Positions 35,401 through 50,400 of a stretch of DNA of 64,000 bases are shown here, piece by piece. The DNA comes from Apoda limacodes (taxonomy: Eukaryota > Arthropoda > Insecta > Lepidoptera > Limacodidae), in contig OX291545.1 in assembly GCA_946406115.1 (NCBI GenBank), forward strand, positions 11,732,001 to 11,796,000. The letters run 5' to 3'. Under the pieces are notes generated by a model that saw only the letters and a program-made list of their open reading frames with translations, searched no databases and had not been told where the DNA came from. Position 1 is the stretch's first letter. Every line of letters begins with the position of its first letter. Both the position numbers and the translations under genes were made by a program.

Positions 35401-38400
35401 TTAAAGCTCCGAAGGTCAAAGATCATTTGCCATCGTAAGTAACGAATTTTACTACATATGTAATACGAGCTTTTAAAACAATAATTTTAATATATTTACA
35501 ATTATTCTAGGAATTTCTTTAATCTGGACCCTCGATCAATTAAAATAGCCGCCGGAGAAAATCTGGAATTCGTTATAACTGGTATTTCTAACAAAGTAAC
35601 AACTGTAAAAGAGAATTGGTATTTAGTTGGAAGTGTTGAAGGAATTAATAAAAAGGAATTATTATTAGAATGTCCAATCGAAGCAGAATTCGTCGATCCT
35701 AAAATTGAAGTCTCTTCTTCATTAGTTGAATTTCGATATGATTTTAGTCCATACAGCGAATGTTACAAATTAACAGGTAACTAAAGAAAACAATAGGTTA
35801 CTTGTAAGTGCTTAATATTTGTCATAGTTTCTGTAATATTATACAAATTATCAATTTTAGATATTGTAACAATAAAAAATGTCTCAAGATTACCTTTAGA
35901 TATCGATATTAGCGTAAAGTCTCCGTTTGCTATAATCGAAAGAAGTACTTATAAAATTCCATTCGAAGATGAAAATATGTGTTGTTGTATTACCTATGAA
36001 GAAAGCGATTTGAATTTATCAAATATTGTAAAAGAAGTTGGTTATGAACAGTCAAAAATATTTATTGATTATTTGACCTTAAAACCTGTTGAGCCTTTAA
36101 GAAAGGGACCACTTGGATTTTTTCAAAATATTCATAAAATAAAAATGGCATTTAATCTAACAAACGCGATACAAGAAAGTTTAGAAGATCAAGAAATAAT
36201 GAAACTACAAATTTTATTTGACACAACCAAACATTTGACTTTAAAATCAAAGGTGTATCATGATATTATGAAGATAAAATTTAAAGGACACAAAAATAAG
36301 GTAACTAATGGTAATAATAACATAAAGTTTGCTAAATAAAAATGAATGACCAAAAAACGCTTTTTCAGGACGCTATAAAACTAATAGGCACAATAAACTT
36401 TCCAAACGTGTTTATATCGCCACCAAAATTAGATTTTCAATGCATTTTAAATGGTAGTATTGTGAGCAAAACAATAAAAATGCGAAATGGAACTCCACTT
36501 CTTGATTGCTATAGGTTTCGTTGGAAAAAAATCTGCATTACTACCATACCGCCGGTGAGTGCTTTTATTAACGATAAGTATTTTTTTTATTGTAACCGTA
36601 ATCTAAATTACATCGAACTATCTATTTTATAATATAGATTGAACTCCCGCAATTAGAGGATTCAATTAGTACTTCAGAAAAAGCTACAAAAGAAGATACG
36701 GATATAAGTAGTAAGTGTGTAATAATAGTTAAGAAAAATCTTATTTACGTTTACTACACAACTATAGCTACAACTAAAGCTATGGACAATTGTGGAAAAG
36801 AGACTTAACATTTCTCGGCCCGCCAATAGCTTGCGCGTATTAACATATAGGCTATTCTTGGGCCGAGAAATGTTTAGTCCCTTTACAACAATTTATTTAT
36901 ATCTAAACGTTGCAGTTATAGGGTTTGATATATTGATGTGCTGCCTTTTCTACCAAATATTTAGGTACTTACCTTACCACTCATTTATTGTACTTCCTTT
37001 TTTGAGCAGTATCACGGCCAGCCGTAGATCTCTGTCCTTAAAAACTCCACTTTTTTACCGAACATACACCTATAAATTTGCGCTGGTAACACTGCCAAGC
37101 ATTGCCGACCAGTCCATCAAGTTTAACTCTTTTTCGATCGCAATCGTGTTTAAAATCGGTTATAGTTATTCCGGCGGAAATTTTTAGGGATACGAAGTAG
37201 CCTGCGTTAATCCAGGGTGTCAGCTACCTCCATACCAAATTTCATCAAAATTGCTCCAGCCGTTTGAGCGAGAAGAAGAAACAAACATACAAACACACTT
37301 ACAAACTTTCGCCTTTATAATACTAGTGTGATAAATAAATCATAATAGAAAATGAAAATTACTGTTTCATTTAGATTTGGCCCGCTACGATAGCAACCAC
37401 AATAAATCTGGCCCTCTATAAAATTATGTTGGACACCTATGCTCTAGTGCATCACACATACATTATATCCAAACATCCTTGTTATCAAACGACACCCAGG
37501 CACCAAATGTATACAATAAAATTACTGTTACTTCGGTAACAAGTCTATCAATCCTGTCACCAATCAATCATGCAGGGACCAAATACAGCCATTCAATCAT
37601 GAATGGAAAAAAATAACTACCGACAGAGCTTCATGACGGCTGTTCTCGATAGAAAATTCATTCCAAGCCGGTAATAAAACAAAATCTAGTAAAATTTACA
37701 ATGTTGGCGATTCGAAAAAACTTTTTGAAAATCTATTTTAATAAAAATATTTTGAGTTTTAGTTTATACTGTATACACTCATGCTCGTAATTATGCTAAC
37801 AAAGTTAATACATATTCCTAACTGTTTTCTATCATAATATAGTGCCTGATCTTCATGACGCTTTACGTTTTCCTACACCGGACGTTTCATTATTTGAAAA
37901 TATTGCTGATGATGAAATTCCTACAAAAGAAACGATTCATTCTGACAAAGAAACTATTAAAAAAACAGACGATGAAGTCGCTAGTGTTCAACATTCTGCT
38001 AATATTGATGAGTCTCAAGAAAATAGTAGTCTTAATTTAAAGATAGCTAAAACAAGAACTATTAAGAAAGTGGCACCTATGCTTGACGCTAAATATTATA
38101 TTGAATTTCCTTGGACATGCAAATTTCATAGACTCTCTAAATCTTATAAACTCAGCCTTAACGATGTAATAAAGTTAACGCCGCACCGAGGTTTGTTAAA
38201 ACCAGAAGAAATTCAGTACATTCAAGTGATGTTCGCACCAACTCTAAATATTGATGTTCAAGCATTACTAGAATGTGAGGTGTTAGGTGGTCCTGCAGAG
38301 TATGTGGTAGTCAGCGGACAAAGTTCAGATTTAATTTATGAAATTGGCACTCGGAAAATAAATTTTAAAACTAGATCTTTCCATGAAAATGCTTTTGAAA

Positions 38401-41400
38401 AGTTAAGGATATCGAATAAAGCCCGTCTTCCGTTTGAATATAAGACATATTTAAATGAACCTGTATTTGAAAATGAACTTGAGGCAACGATTGTAGAGTT
38501 AGAACTACCAGAAAAAATACTTGATGCTTACGAAGAAATAGAAGTAAAAATTATTATGAGACCAGGAGTTGTGGGTTATTTCAATAGAAAGTTTTTATTA
38601 GAAATAGGAAATCTTCCACATATTGAAATTGAAGTTTTCGGTTGGGGTGTTATTCCTCAAATATATCTATCAATTCAAAGACCTGACATAATAAAGGTAA
38701 ACATTGTAAAATTAAATTAAAATTCCTTTTGTTTATTTAATAATAATATTTTCTTTCGTTTGTTTCAGCTACAACCAAAATTAGGTTATTTAGCTATTCA
38801 AACTATCAGTGTTGAATATTTAGAAGCAATACGTGAGATTTTTAATACAAATACTGAACATTTAAATTCACCAATAACTGATAAATGTTACGATGATCCT
38901 GAACTGCAACGCGAATGGCATATATACTCTACTTGTGTACATATCTCATAATATCTTATTAAAAAAACAATAAAATATACTTTAAAATGTCACTAATTTA
39001 TCTAAAACTTTTTAGGATGATTTTCCTACCGTAATGGACATTGAGCTGGCACTAGAAAGAGTTTTGGTAGTAAATCATATAAGAGCGCGACCCGAAATAC
39101 TAACAGCTTATTCTACCACAGCAAAAATGGGACCAATCCCTGGTTTTCAAACAATTCCTTACGTACTAGATTTTGGCGTTGTAATAACTGGAAATACCGT
39201 AAGTAGATTACAAATATCAAGACAATAAGTCAAAATTGATAAATGGGTACTAGTGGTTGCTGCCCGATTGATTTAACTATTACTGATGATTCAATATATA
39301 CGAAATTATTTTGGTTTTTCGCCATAGGTACAGTGTGTTGCAGAAATAGTAAACTATGGTCCAGTTGCGGCAAAACCACACTTAGCCAAAGGTTCATCCG
39401 TTCCTCAATGGCTAAACATAAAGTTGTGTAGCAAACTTTACCCTGGAGAAACTGGAAAACTAGAAATAATATTTTTACCGACATCGGATCGCTTTCCGGA
39501 ATATGAACAGAATGTAGAAATTACATTGAATTTAGAGGTAAGCTGTTACGTTAGCTGCTTGGTCACAAAAACATAAAATTTGAAAACTAAGTAATTTGTT
39601 TCCTATACTGTGGAAAAGTAAAAACAATAGCAGGTATTAAATATAATATCGGTAAACATTGAAATACTATAACAATATATAAAATACAAAATACTATAAA
39701 TACAATAATATAACAATAAAAACAAACGGCTTTTTTTTCAGATTCCGTATGGTGTGACACTCCCATTACAGATTAAAGCTTTGTGTGCTGTTCCATACCT
39801 AGTGTCCAACGTTTCGTCATTAGATTTTGGTACAGTCAGATGTGGTGATAAAGTTGTTTATTCAATACCTCTTAAAAATATGTAAGTACAGACTTATTAT
39901 ACATTCTGGTAGTTATAGGTTCTTATCAACAAATGCAAGTCAAGCATTTATTCTGTTCGAAGGTTTAACGTTTTGTCGTGTTGTTTTGTTTTTAAACGTA
40001 ACGTAAAATGGGATTATAATAAAATTTCCTACAATTGAAGTGGTAGTGAAGCTCCGTGGGTCCGGTAGTTCCCAAGGCACATCCCTGCAAAAATGAGTTT
40101 TTTTTCCAATAAATGAAAATTTAAGGATTTGGTGTGGAAATTGTCAGAAGTATTTAAATTGAAACAACTAAGATTTCTACAAACTTTTTCACAATACATA
40201 ATTTGGAATAAAAACACCATTGCTATTGCTACATAATTTAGTTTGAACTTTATATTTCCAGAGGTAAACCAACATGTGTTTGGTATGCAACTTTAAGACT
40301 GAAAACGCATGGCCCTTCTCCTATGACGATTTTGAGCAGTTCTGGGAAATATGAGCCTGGAGAAGGAGGTTGGCTAAGTGTAGCATTCAAACCTACTATG
40401 GAGGTCTGAAGGTTTTGTTTTAACAGAAATGCATACATAGCCTCGGGTCTCATCCATACTAATAATATAAATGCGAAAGTAGCTCTATCAGTCTGTCTAT
40501 TACCTCTTCACGCTTAAACCGCAAAACCGATTTAGATGAAATTTGGTATGGAGATAGTTTGAGTCCCGAAAAATTCAAAATTTTCCGTGGAGCTTAAACG
40601 AACTATAACTACATCTATAGCTTGCTATAGCAAACATCGTTAGTATAATTAATGAGTTGACGTTGAAATGACGGCCGAAGCCGCTGGCAAAATCTCGTTA
40701 GAGTTTGCATCTCGGTCCTATAATCTCTTCCAAAGTCTGAGGATTTCGAATAACATGTCAAATTATCTCCATCTCCATGTGAATCTCCGAAAGGGTGGGT
40801 AACGTCTTCTATATTAAATGACAGGTACTATACGTAGCTGACCCGACAGTCGTTGTCTTGTCCAAATAAAAAAAAAATGTGATTGTTTAAAAAAAGATCC
40901 ATCATCATTCAAGTTCTGAGTTGGGTCTTGAGTTCGTACAAAAATCCTATAGAAATAAGTACTTTTAGTTTTCTCGAAATATTTTATTTTTCTGTCTTGA
41001 AAAACCTAATTTTTATTAATTATAATTTTTTATTTACATTTACATTTAAAAAAATCGACAAATCAGTCCAGCTGTTCTTTTTCGTTCGTTTTAACCGAGT
41101 TCAACCCGTATGTATGTAATATTGTTATTATTGCACAAATTTCGCATATGTTAGTCTATGTAGGCTTTTTCACAGATGTGTCAAATTTCATAAGTGTATG
41201 TTTGTATGAACGTATGTATGTATGTTTGTCCACATTTTTTTTAGAGACTAGATAGTGATTGGATTTTAATCATTCTTTTATTTATTGAATTAGGTACCGT
41301 TTAACTTAGGAAACAGTGCAAGTTTTATCAAAATCGGTTTTGTAGTTTTCATGATATGGTCTGTTAAGTAAAAACTGTGGCTAGGTTTTTGTCCGGCAGA

Positions 41401-44400
41401 CGCATACGAACCGTAGTTGACGGTATTCGCTCCGATAGCATGGACATTAATGCTGGTGTCCCGCGAGGCTCCGTGCTGTCTCTTGCGCTTTTTCTACTGC
41501 ATATCAATGACATGTTGGACATCAACAATATACATTGCTATGCAGATGACAGTACCGGAGACGCTTATTACACGGGTCGTGCAAGCATCCCTCGTTCTGT
41601 TGTGGAGAAAAAACTTGGAAAACTTGTGTCTCAAATCGAGACCACTCCGTCCAAGGTCTCTGACTAGGGACGGGAAAACTTGGTCCGATTCAACCCTAGA
41701 AAGTCACAAGTCTGCGCGTTGACCGCTAAGAAACCCCCATTTACTGTGGTCCCACAAGTCTAGAACACTCCCCTCTCCATCTCCAAGAGCATTGGGACTC
41801 TTGGTGTTGACATCTCCAGCGATGTTCAGTTCCGAGATCATTTGCAAGACAAGGTGAAGTCGGCGTCCAAAAAACTTGGTGTACTCAACAGAGCGAGCAG
41901 TACTTCAAGAAAGAAGTTATTTGATTTTTGAAGGGTCGGCAACGCGCGAGTGATACCCCTGCTGTTGCACGCTTAAAAGCATACAATCACGCAGGCGGTA
42001 GACTTGTTTGTCACCTTAGTGGTATAAAAAAAAGGGTGATCCTACTCAGTGGCTTGCCTACTTATACCTCCATGTTAGTCCAAGTACCGACTAAAAATTA
42101 AAAATAGGTTAAATTTAATAAAAAAAATTTACTACCTTCAAAAACCTACTAAAAAGTTAAAAATAAACCTCAGGCACATGAAACATGAAGCCAAGTGTTG
42201 TCCTCGACTTTTCTCGTATCTTTGCTGAAAAGGTGGTGTAATTTTAATAAAAATATAAATGTTTAGATTATTATTTACACATTTAATTATTCTGGACTAA
42301 AACATAGACAATTTTGCCGCGATAAAAATATGTTTACTTGTTAACAGATGACATACGAAGGGGTCTTGATATTCAGATTTCACATGAATCCAAATAAAAT
42401 AACTATACAATTAAAAGGTCAAGGAATTGTTCCTCAAGTGCAAATAATTGGCCCTGACATAAATTTCCCACCAACACTGCCTTGGGCCGAGACATCGGAA
42501 ATGTTCTTCGGTTTGACAAATCCCTGTCCTTTTCCAATTGAACTCATAATAACCCATAAAGACAAGTAAGTACGTCAAACGGTTTCTTATTCACTTCTAA
42601 AATTAAATTAGGTGTTTTAAGTATGCGCAGGTATACGTTGTACAAAGTCAACAACTTAAGTTGTAATTTATGTCTCTCATTATTACACACAGGAGGTGGA
42701 TAGAGGAAGAGGAAATTTATCAACTACTTTATAAGTATTACAATAAACCAGAAGAAATGTTAATGCCTGTCATCAGGGCGGGCGCAGTACTGCCTTCTGA
42801 AATAGTAAACTTCTATAGAAATTTCAAAGAAGGCGTAAAAAGGTACGAATAAGTTGGTGCTTCGATTATATATAGTTCGTATACAATCGAAGAATTTTTA
42901 AAGTACCGTACGCTAGCGGTCATTTGTAAGTTCTTTAAATAGAATATCGATTAAGACTAGGTATTTAATTTTAGTGGAAACCTAATCGTTAATAACTATG
43001 GTTTTTTATTTACGTTTACACAGTATTCAGCAAGTATTAACCTTATAAGTATTTAAATTAATGGTGATAACCAAATAGCGCATTTATAATAACCCTAGCA
43101 CATATGTGTTTTATTTTTGATCTCGTAAAAAAGAGAAAGAGACAACTACAACAAGGTTATGAGTATTAAGACGAAATAGCAGATATCGCGAATGATATTT
43201 TACCTGGGGATAACCCTGAACTAGACAGAAAAATAAATTATTTGGTAATGCACCAACTTGATCATTTCTAATAACAAGAGCACGTGTCAACCCCTAACGG
43301 AAAAATAAATTATTGATGATGCACCAACTTACGCATTTCTAATAACACTAACACGTGTCAACCCCTAACGGCACAATTAATTATGGGTAATGCACCATCT
43401 TACGCAATTCTAATATATGTATATCCTACAGGAATGTACCAAATTACAAAAAATCACTTAAGCATTTTTTTTTATTTTATATTTCCTTTATTGGAGAAAA
43501 CAAACAGTATTCACAGATGATTATTATGAAACCCACAAAATTATCTACAGATTAGTTCCATTACTTTGTTTCTTTATTAAGGACAACAAACAGCATTGAA
43601 CATAAATGAATGCGGAAGTGAGTTTGCTTATTTGTCCTGACTTTACGTCGAAACGGAGCATCCAATTGAGCTGAAATTTACAGACACAGGCATAGTTGAA
43701 GAGATGGAGAAGAACGTGAGCTACTTTTATCCCGAAAAATTCAAAAGTTCCCTCAGAAAAAAAACTATAACCAAATTCTACATGGACGATCATAGTTACA
43801 GCTATATCCTGCTCTAGCTAACTTTTTTACTGCAATCAAGAAGTTGCCGTAAGAATCCCACGCCGTTGACCAAAAAGCACGGCAAATTGGCACCGGCAAA
43901 TTGGCATGGGCAAAAAGCTAATACTGAAGTTAGTAAATATTTGGCGCAAGCGCTGGTATTTCCTTAAAAAAATGTTATTAAAATAGACAAACAAAAATTA
44001 AGATCCATCCTACAATTCAAACCGTTTCATTAGATTTGAGGCCAATTTTACGTTACATTTTACATTTAAGATTTGTAAACTGTTTTTGCCTGTAATATTA
44101 CTAACTGTTAATAATTTGTTTTTAGATGTTTAGCTGAACAATCGGGAAGAACTAAATCTGCAGCCCTAGTTTCACCAACACATAAGAAGGAGTATGAAAC
44201 ATATTCTACTTCTACTAATCTTATAAGTTTCTAAGTTTGTTTGTAACTCAATCACGCCGCAACGGAGCATCTAATTGAGCTGAAATTTGGCACGGAGATA
44301 GTTGAAGAGACGGAGAAGGACATAGGAGAAAATTTAAATTTTCACGAGAATAATTATAATCGAATTCCACTTAAACGAATTATATTTGTCTGCTTGCTAT

Positions 44401-47400
44401 AGCAAACTTCTTTAGTATAATCTAGCAGTCACTGTAGAAATCCCACACCCAAGGGCCTAGCCAGCTTTCCGGCTAGGGGGTGGGGCAGACGTGGTTCAAG
44501 AATGTTGTTTTCACATGGCAAAAATATCATAATAGGCATTTACTTTATTATTCATGATGACAAAACTCCAGAGACGTGCAGCAGAAGCAATGTAATCCTA
44601 TTTTTTAAAATAGCAGCTGGAAAATTATCCCCGTTCTCGCTTCTTAGCCACGTTCATGAGCTGTTTTTGAGGCTCTTCCATCACGAATAGATTACCTTTC
44701 TAGAACGACTTCCAACTGCTAGAACAGGCTGGGTTTCGGAGGGTTTGGACACCATAGCGACATTTATGCAGATTATACAGAAGTCTGAGGAGACTTACCT
44801 TTGTGGAATAAGAGAAAGTTAACTGGAGATACGTCGCGGTGATGAGATGTCTGTATAATTTGGCAACGATGTCAGTTCAAGTACAAAACAGTCACACAAG
44901 ACTTCTGAAAATATGATTCTCGAAACTGTTCACAAGCACACTAAAAGCCGACTTTAAGACCTGTAATTGGAAAGGATAAGCTTGAGCCATTGTACGTAGG
45001 TAACCGATTCACATGTCATTGGTTACTTATAACACTTCAGCTCTGTCCAGAAATCCAGGAGGCATATGATATTATTCAGTACCTCTCTCATGGTTTGTGA
45101 ATTCTTAAGGAGTTTATCCGTTGGTCGCCCACGCTTTTGCAGTGTAGGATCACGTTAGAAGGTGTATTCTCGGCCTCCATGCAGCCCCTACATAGGGGGC
45201 TGTCGGTAACGCCGATATTGAAACAATTTTTGTTTAGTGGGCAGTGACCTGTTATTATGCCAACTATGTAGCGTAGGTTTTTCCTTCGTTCAGAGCCCAT
45301 TATTTTAGTGTTCGATCTTCTCTGCTAACTGATCCCCTGATAAAAGGGTAACCCGATTTGCAGTTCACGATGACACTACAGGATCAGTCTACTGTTAATG
45401 CAGTTATTGTTAAGAGCTTGTAGCACAGCGGCGCAGGACAAGGCAAACGGAGAGTACATTTCATACCTAAAATTTATCGACAAATCACTGCATGAGTACA
45501 TGAACACCTTAATGTCTCTTTCCGACGTGTAGGCCTACGGATAAGTTAGATATGATAAAAGTCATGCTAAGTTACCTCGTCACTTCAGGACCTAATTAAA
45601 GAATTATAGTTTATCATTGTAAATCTTGTTTATTAAGTTTTTCAATTCAAATCATGTATTTATTAGTGGATTCACTATAATATTATGTTTCGTTTGTGAT
45701 TTTACAAAGAGTACCTAATAAACGCACGCAATAAAACAGTATTGTAATTAGTTTGTGAAACTAGTTGTAGTTAATTCACTTAACAACTCAAAAGTGTTCT
45801 TAGAAACCCATTTGATAAAAAGATTTTGAATTATCAAACATAAAATGTTGAGGGGCTCAACCCAAGTCCTTGGAGACAGTAAATCAACCTTCTTTACTGA
45901 AGTAAGGTGAACTTCTAGTTTAGTAATGGTAGGCTAATCTTGCACGTTGCACCTCAGAAATAAATACCAATTTTATAATAGGAATCAAAAGAACATAGCT
46001 ATAAATTTGTAATTACGAACTTGTGTTAAAATTCCATGGTAACATATTATTTTAATATCTTCAGAAAGCTGAAATCTGCTAAAAACGCACCCAAAAGTTC
46101 CACAGCTCGAGAAGTTGTTGCAAAGAAAATGAAAACAGAAGCTGAAATAATTGCAGGTATTGTTATCAGTACCGCCTTTTGGTAAGTTTTGTTTATTGCT
46201 GTCTTGTTTTTCGACAATAAACGACTCAAAAATAAAATTTAATACAACCCTAAACCGACATTTGTTACGTACCTAAATATAATACAATTTTAATGGGTAA
46301 AATTGTTTTTTCATACAATTACGTAATATATAACTATGATTACACAATAATTCATGAAACAGTAAGTTATATATAGGTTATGTATGTATGTGTATGTGGT
46401 ATGTATGTGTGTATGTATTAATAACGTCACGGTTTTTATTCCCCGAAGGGGTTGACCAGTGGCTAGACACACACTCACACCACAATGTGGGGGATTTCCT
46501 TGTTTTACCAACCACTTTAGTCTTACGTGACAGGTGGTGAGCCCATCTCCGCAACTCTGTCTCTAACACAACAGTGTATCAGGACTTAGGAGTTTTATAT
46601 ATGTCCCATGAGTCGTAAGTACCAGCTTTATAGTGGAAAGCGGTAAAATAATAGACCGGGGACGAAGTAATATACCCTCTTTGTCAATTCTAGACAAACT
46701 ATAAGAAGTAAGTCAGGATTGGACATGGAGGGCTGTTGCCCATTTAGGTATGTAAGTGTGTAGTCGCCAATGTGTTGTAGGTGTTTGATTTGTTGCCTTG
46801 TGTTGTGATGTCAAATTAAAAATGTCTGTGTCTAAATTTAAGGACTTATTTGAATCAAAATAAACACTCCTAGTTAGGCAACTAATCCAGATTCATACAT
46901 TTTTTTAACACTAGTGAGTTTACAACAAAAGTTAAGACAAACTTTAATTAGTAATATTTTATTATTTAGATGAGATGGCATATTTAAGACAAAATAACGT
47001 TGACCCTTTGAAAAAGTGTTGCCAAGTGTTTGAAACGTCACCACAAGAATTTAAAAGCAAAGAGCCGAAAGGAGTTATTATTTTTTTCCACGGCTCTCCA
47101 TGTGAAGGTATCTATAGCGAAATATTTTATTTTTAAATTAAACAATTGAAGTCTGCTTCTTTTGCTTTCTGTTAAATATTAGGAGGAAGAAGGGGAGTAC
47201 TTAGGATCTAAGAAACTTATTAGGATCTTTTTTGTTATACATAGAATATTTTTGTCTTGGCTCTGCACTCCAGCGGGTGAACTAAATGATATCGAAAAGC
47301 GTATATCGATCGTTAATTTTTTAGCTTACAATTGTAAACCTACAATGTGACAGATTTAATTTTTAGGGTTCCGTACCTCAAAAGGGAAAAGAAACCTTTA

Positions 47401-50400
47401 TAGGATCACTTTTTTGTCTGTCTGTCTGTTTGTCTGTCAAGACCCTTTTTCTCAGGAACGGGTGAAGGTATTAAGTTGAAATTAATATCAAATACTAAGG
47501 TCTACGGTCCCTTGAAGTTGTAAAAAAGACAAGCAAGACAATAAAAAAATACGGCCGAAATACGGGCATTTTTATCGCAACATTGGACATTCACAAATAA
47601 ATCCAAAACTTATAGGGTACTTCCTTTGTCCTAGGATTATGAAATTTACCAACGAAGCAAGATATCACATATCATATCACAAATAAGTTTAGGAAAAAAT
47701 CCAAAATTCATTAATTTGATGTTATAATATTATATTATAATAACACGTTCAAAAAAGTTTGTCTGACAAGACCCTCTTACTCAAGAACGCGCGGAGATAT
47801 CAAGTTGAAATTTATATTAAATACCGAAGTAAGTCAATGCAATAAAAAAATATGCCTAAAATACGGATATTTTTGTCGCATATTGTAACACAATCATAAA
47901 TATATCAAAACCTATGGGGTACTTCCCGTTGACCGTTGAATAAATTGGTCAAAAAGCAATGCCATGTAGCACACATAAGGATTTTTTTTAAAACCGTAAA
48001 TTTCTTGTTACATAACAAAAAATATTTCTTTTACGATTATAAAATTATTTGCAGTTGGTGAACTAACTGCGACCTATGTCAATATGGGATAAGAGTTGTC
48101 CGAGGGCAAAGTAAAGTTTGTCCCTCAATAAAGTTTACTTTTACCTTTTACGGAACCCTCGGTGCGCAAGTCTGACTCGCACTCCTCCTTTCCTCCTTTT
48201 TCCATTCAGCCATCCAGTTATCAGCCGACATTGTTTATATGTTTTTAATAATAATGTAACGTAGTTATAATGACAGATTTAATCTTAATGCAATCAATAA
48301 CTTTCTAGAAATGCAATGTCAAGAAATGGCATATTCAGTTGGAAGAAAACTTCAAATTCCAACGGTTGATATAGACAAATGTATAGTCGAAGCGCTTTGT
48401 GTAAGTGATTCACCCGGAAAGATAATACTTATGAGTGCCATCAATGAGACTTACCAAGAGATACGCGCTTCGAATACAATGGAGAAAATTGATGGTGATG
48501 TAGAGAACGTTATCCCTGAATTTGAAGGTTAGCCTCCAAAAATTGTTAACAAATTGTTATTTTTCCTTTATTAAAAGACGAAAGTCTTTTGAGCAGACAG
48601 TTCTGAGAAACAGCATACTAGATAGCGCAGTGTTGTACACACCCTTTCTAAGTAGACCGTTAGCTGATATGATTACGATTAACGTTGTCAGCTAATTAAT
48701 TCATTGCCACAGCCAAAAAATAAGTACCTAAGTTATAATCATCTCTGAATCATGTGATTTTTACTGAATTTAATACGAGCCTGGCTGGTCTAGATTATTT
48801 TAATTGTATTTTTTAAATTATTTTTAATGACAATTTACCGTCCTTAATTAAAAATATAATACAATTCAAATATTCTTTATTGCAAACCGTAGACGTAGAA
48901 GATAAACACACTTACAATATTTATGTACAATGTAGTTTCAAGATGATTACTTTATACATAAGACATAATCCATATATCTGTGCTCCACTTATACATTAAT
49001 ACTTTTTATCAGCGGTACATATTAATTATATGAGAAGTGTAGATTACCTATTCTTCTCGTAACTAAAATTAGAGGAAAGCGCAAAACGAACTTGGTGATG
49101 CGCATAGTGAGGAAGGCCTATATAGGTACTCCTTAAATGATAATGTCAGGATGTGAAGTAAACAAATCTACCATCGAATTTAGGTTAAATTATATATTAG
49201 TAAAAAAGTAAAAATTATATCGTAATTGTATATTTATTTATTTAAGAGAATATCGAGACAGAAATAGAAGACGAATTGGAAGTAATTTGGAAGAAAATTG
49301 AGTTTTTAATCAATAAGAGAACTGCTTCTAGTGCAAAGAGTAAAGCTGTTGAAAAAAAAAAGAAAATGAATACAACAATGACTCCAAATGCTGCTTTTGA
49401 CGCTGTTGGGTCACCAACAATATTCAATTTGGTAAGGATTTGTGGCTTTATTTGTAACTATACTATGCCAGCGGCTCCACCCGCCCAGAATTCGGTTATC
49501 GGCGTGGAACTCCTTAATTATCTATTGTTCTTTAAACTCTGTTATAGTTATTCGAGCAGGAACTTTTGAATTTTTCGAGGTAAAAAGTAGCCTATAAGCA
49601 ATTCCAGGACCTAACCTTTATGTATGCCAAATTTCATCCCGATGCTTCCAGTGTTTAAATAGTCTGGTCAACATGTACCTTTTTGGGTGAAATTTTTGTA
49701 TAGTCTCCGAAAATTACGATCAAGGTGTCATTCGATTCGGAATATTATGTAGAAAGTTTAAGAAAAAGTTCCAAAAGGGGCCGATGAAAATTGCAAAAGT
49801 TATAAACAATTTAAAAAAAAAAAAAAGTAGGGGTTTGGTTTTTTTTTAATATCTCAAAAACTATCAAAGATATTCGAAATTTGAAAAAAGATCTGAAAAG
49901 AGGAGGAAATTTCCTAAAAAAAAGTCCTGCCTCCCGGAACTGTATCTTTAATATTTATAATTTTTACGGAGCCCTGAAAATAGCGCTAAAAGCGGGTAGT
50001 CTGGCTTCCGCTCGCGATTTGTCATTCGGACACGGTAACAATAAAAATCATTTTAAAATATTAAAAATTAATATTAAGGAATAAAAAAATTTAAGTACTA
50101 TTGGGATATATAAATGAACAATAATTCGTAGGCGAAAAATTTTTATCCCCATTTTTCCATTAGTTATGCATTAGAGAATTAACTACTTTTTCTGAATAGA
50201 ATGTTAACAGAAAAAACCTGATTATTATTAAACTACAACCCTAGGATTTTTTTCACTTCGTGGAGTTATTCTTAAAAGGCATTAAAATAGATCCCCGTTG
50301 GCAAAATTTAAAAATGTTAATTTTCCACTTTTTTATTAACAATCGAAAACATCAAAAAATTAAAAACTGCATAAAAGTTATTAAAAAAATTTTGTTTTTC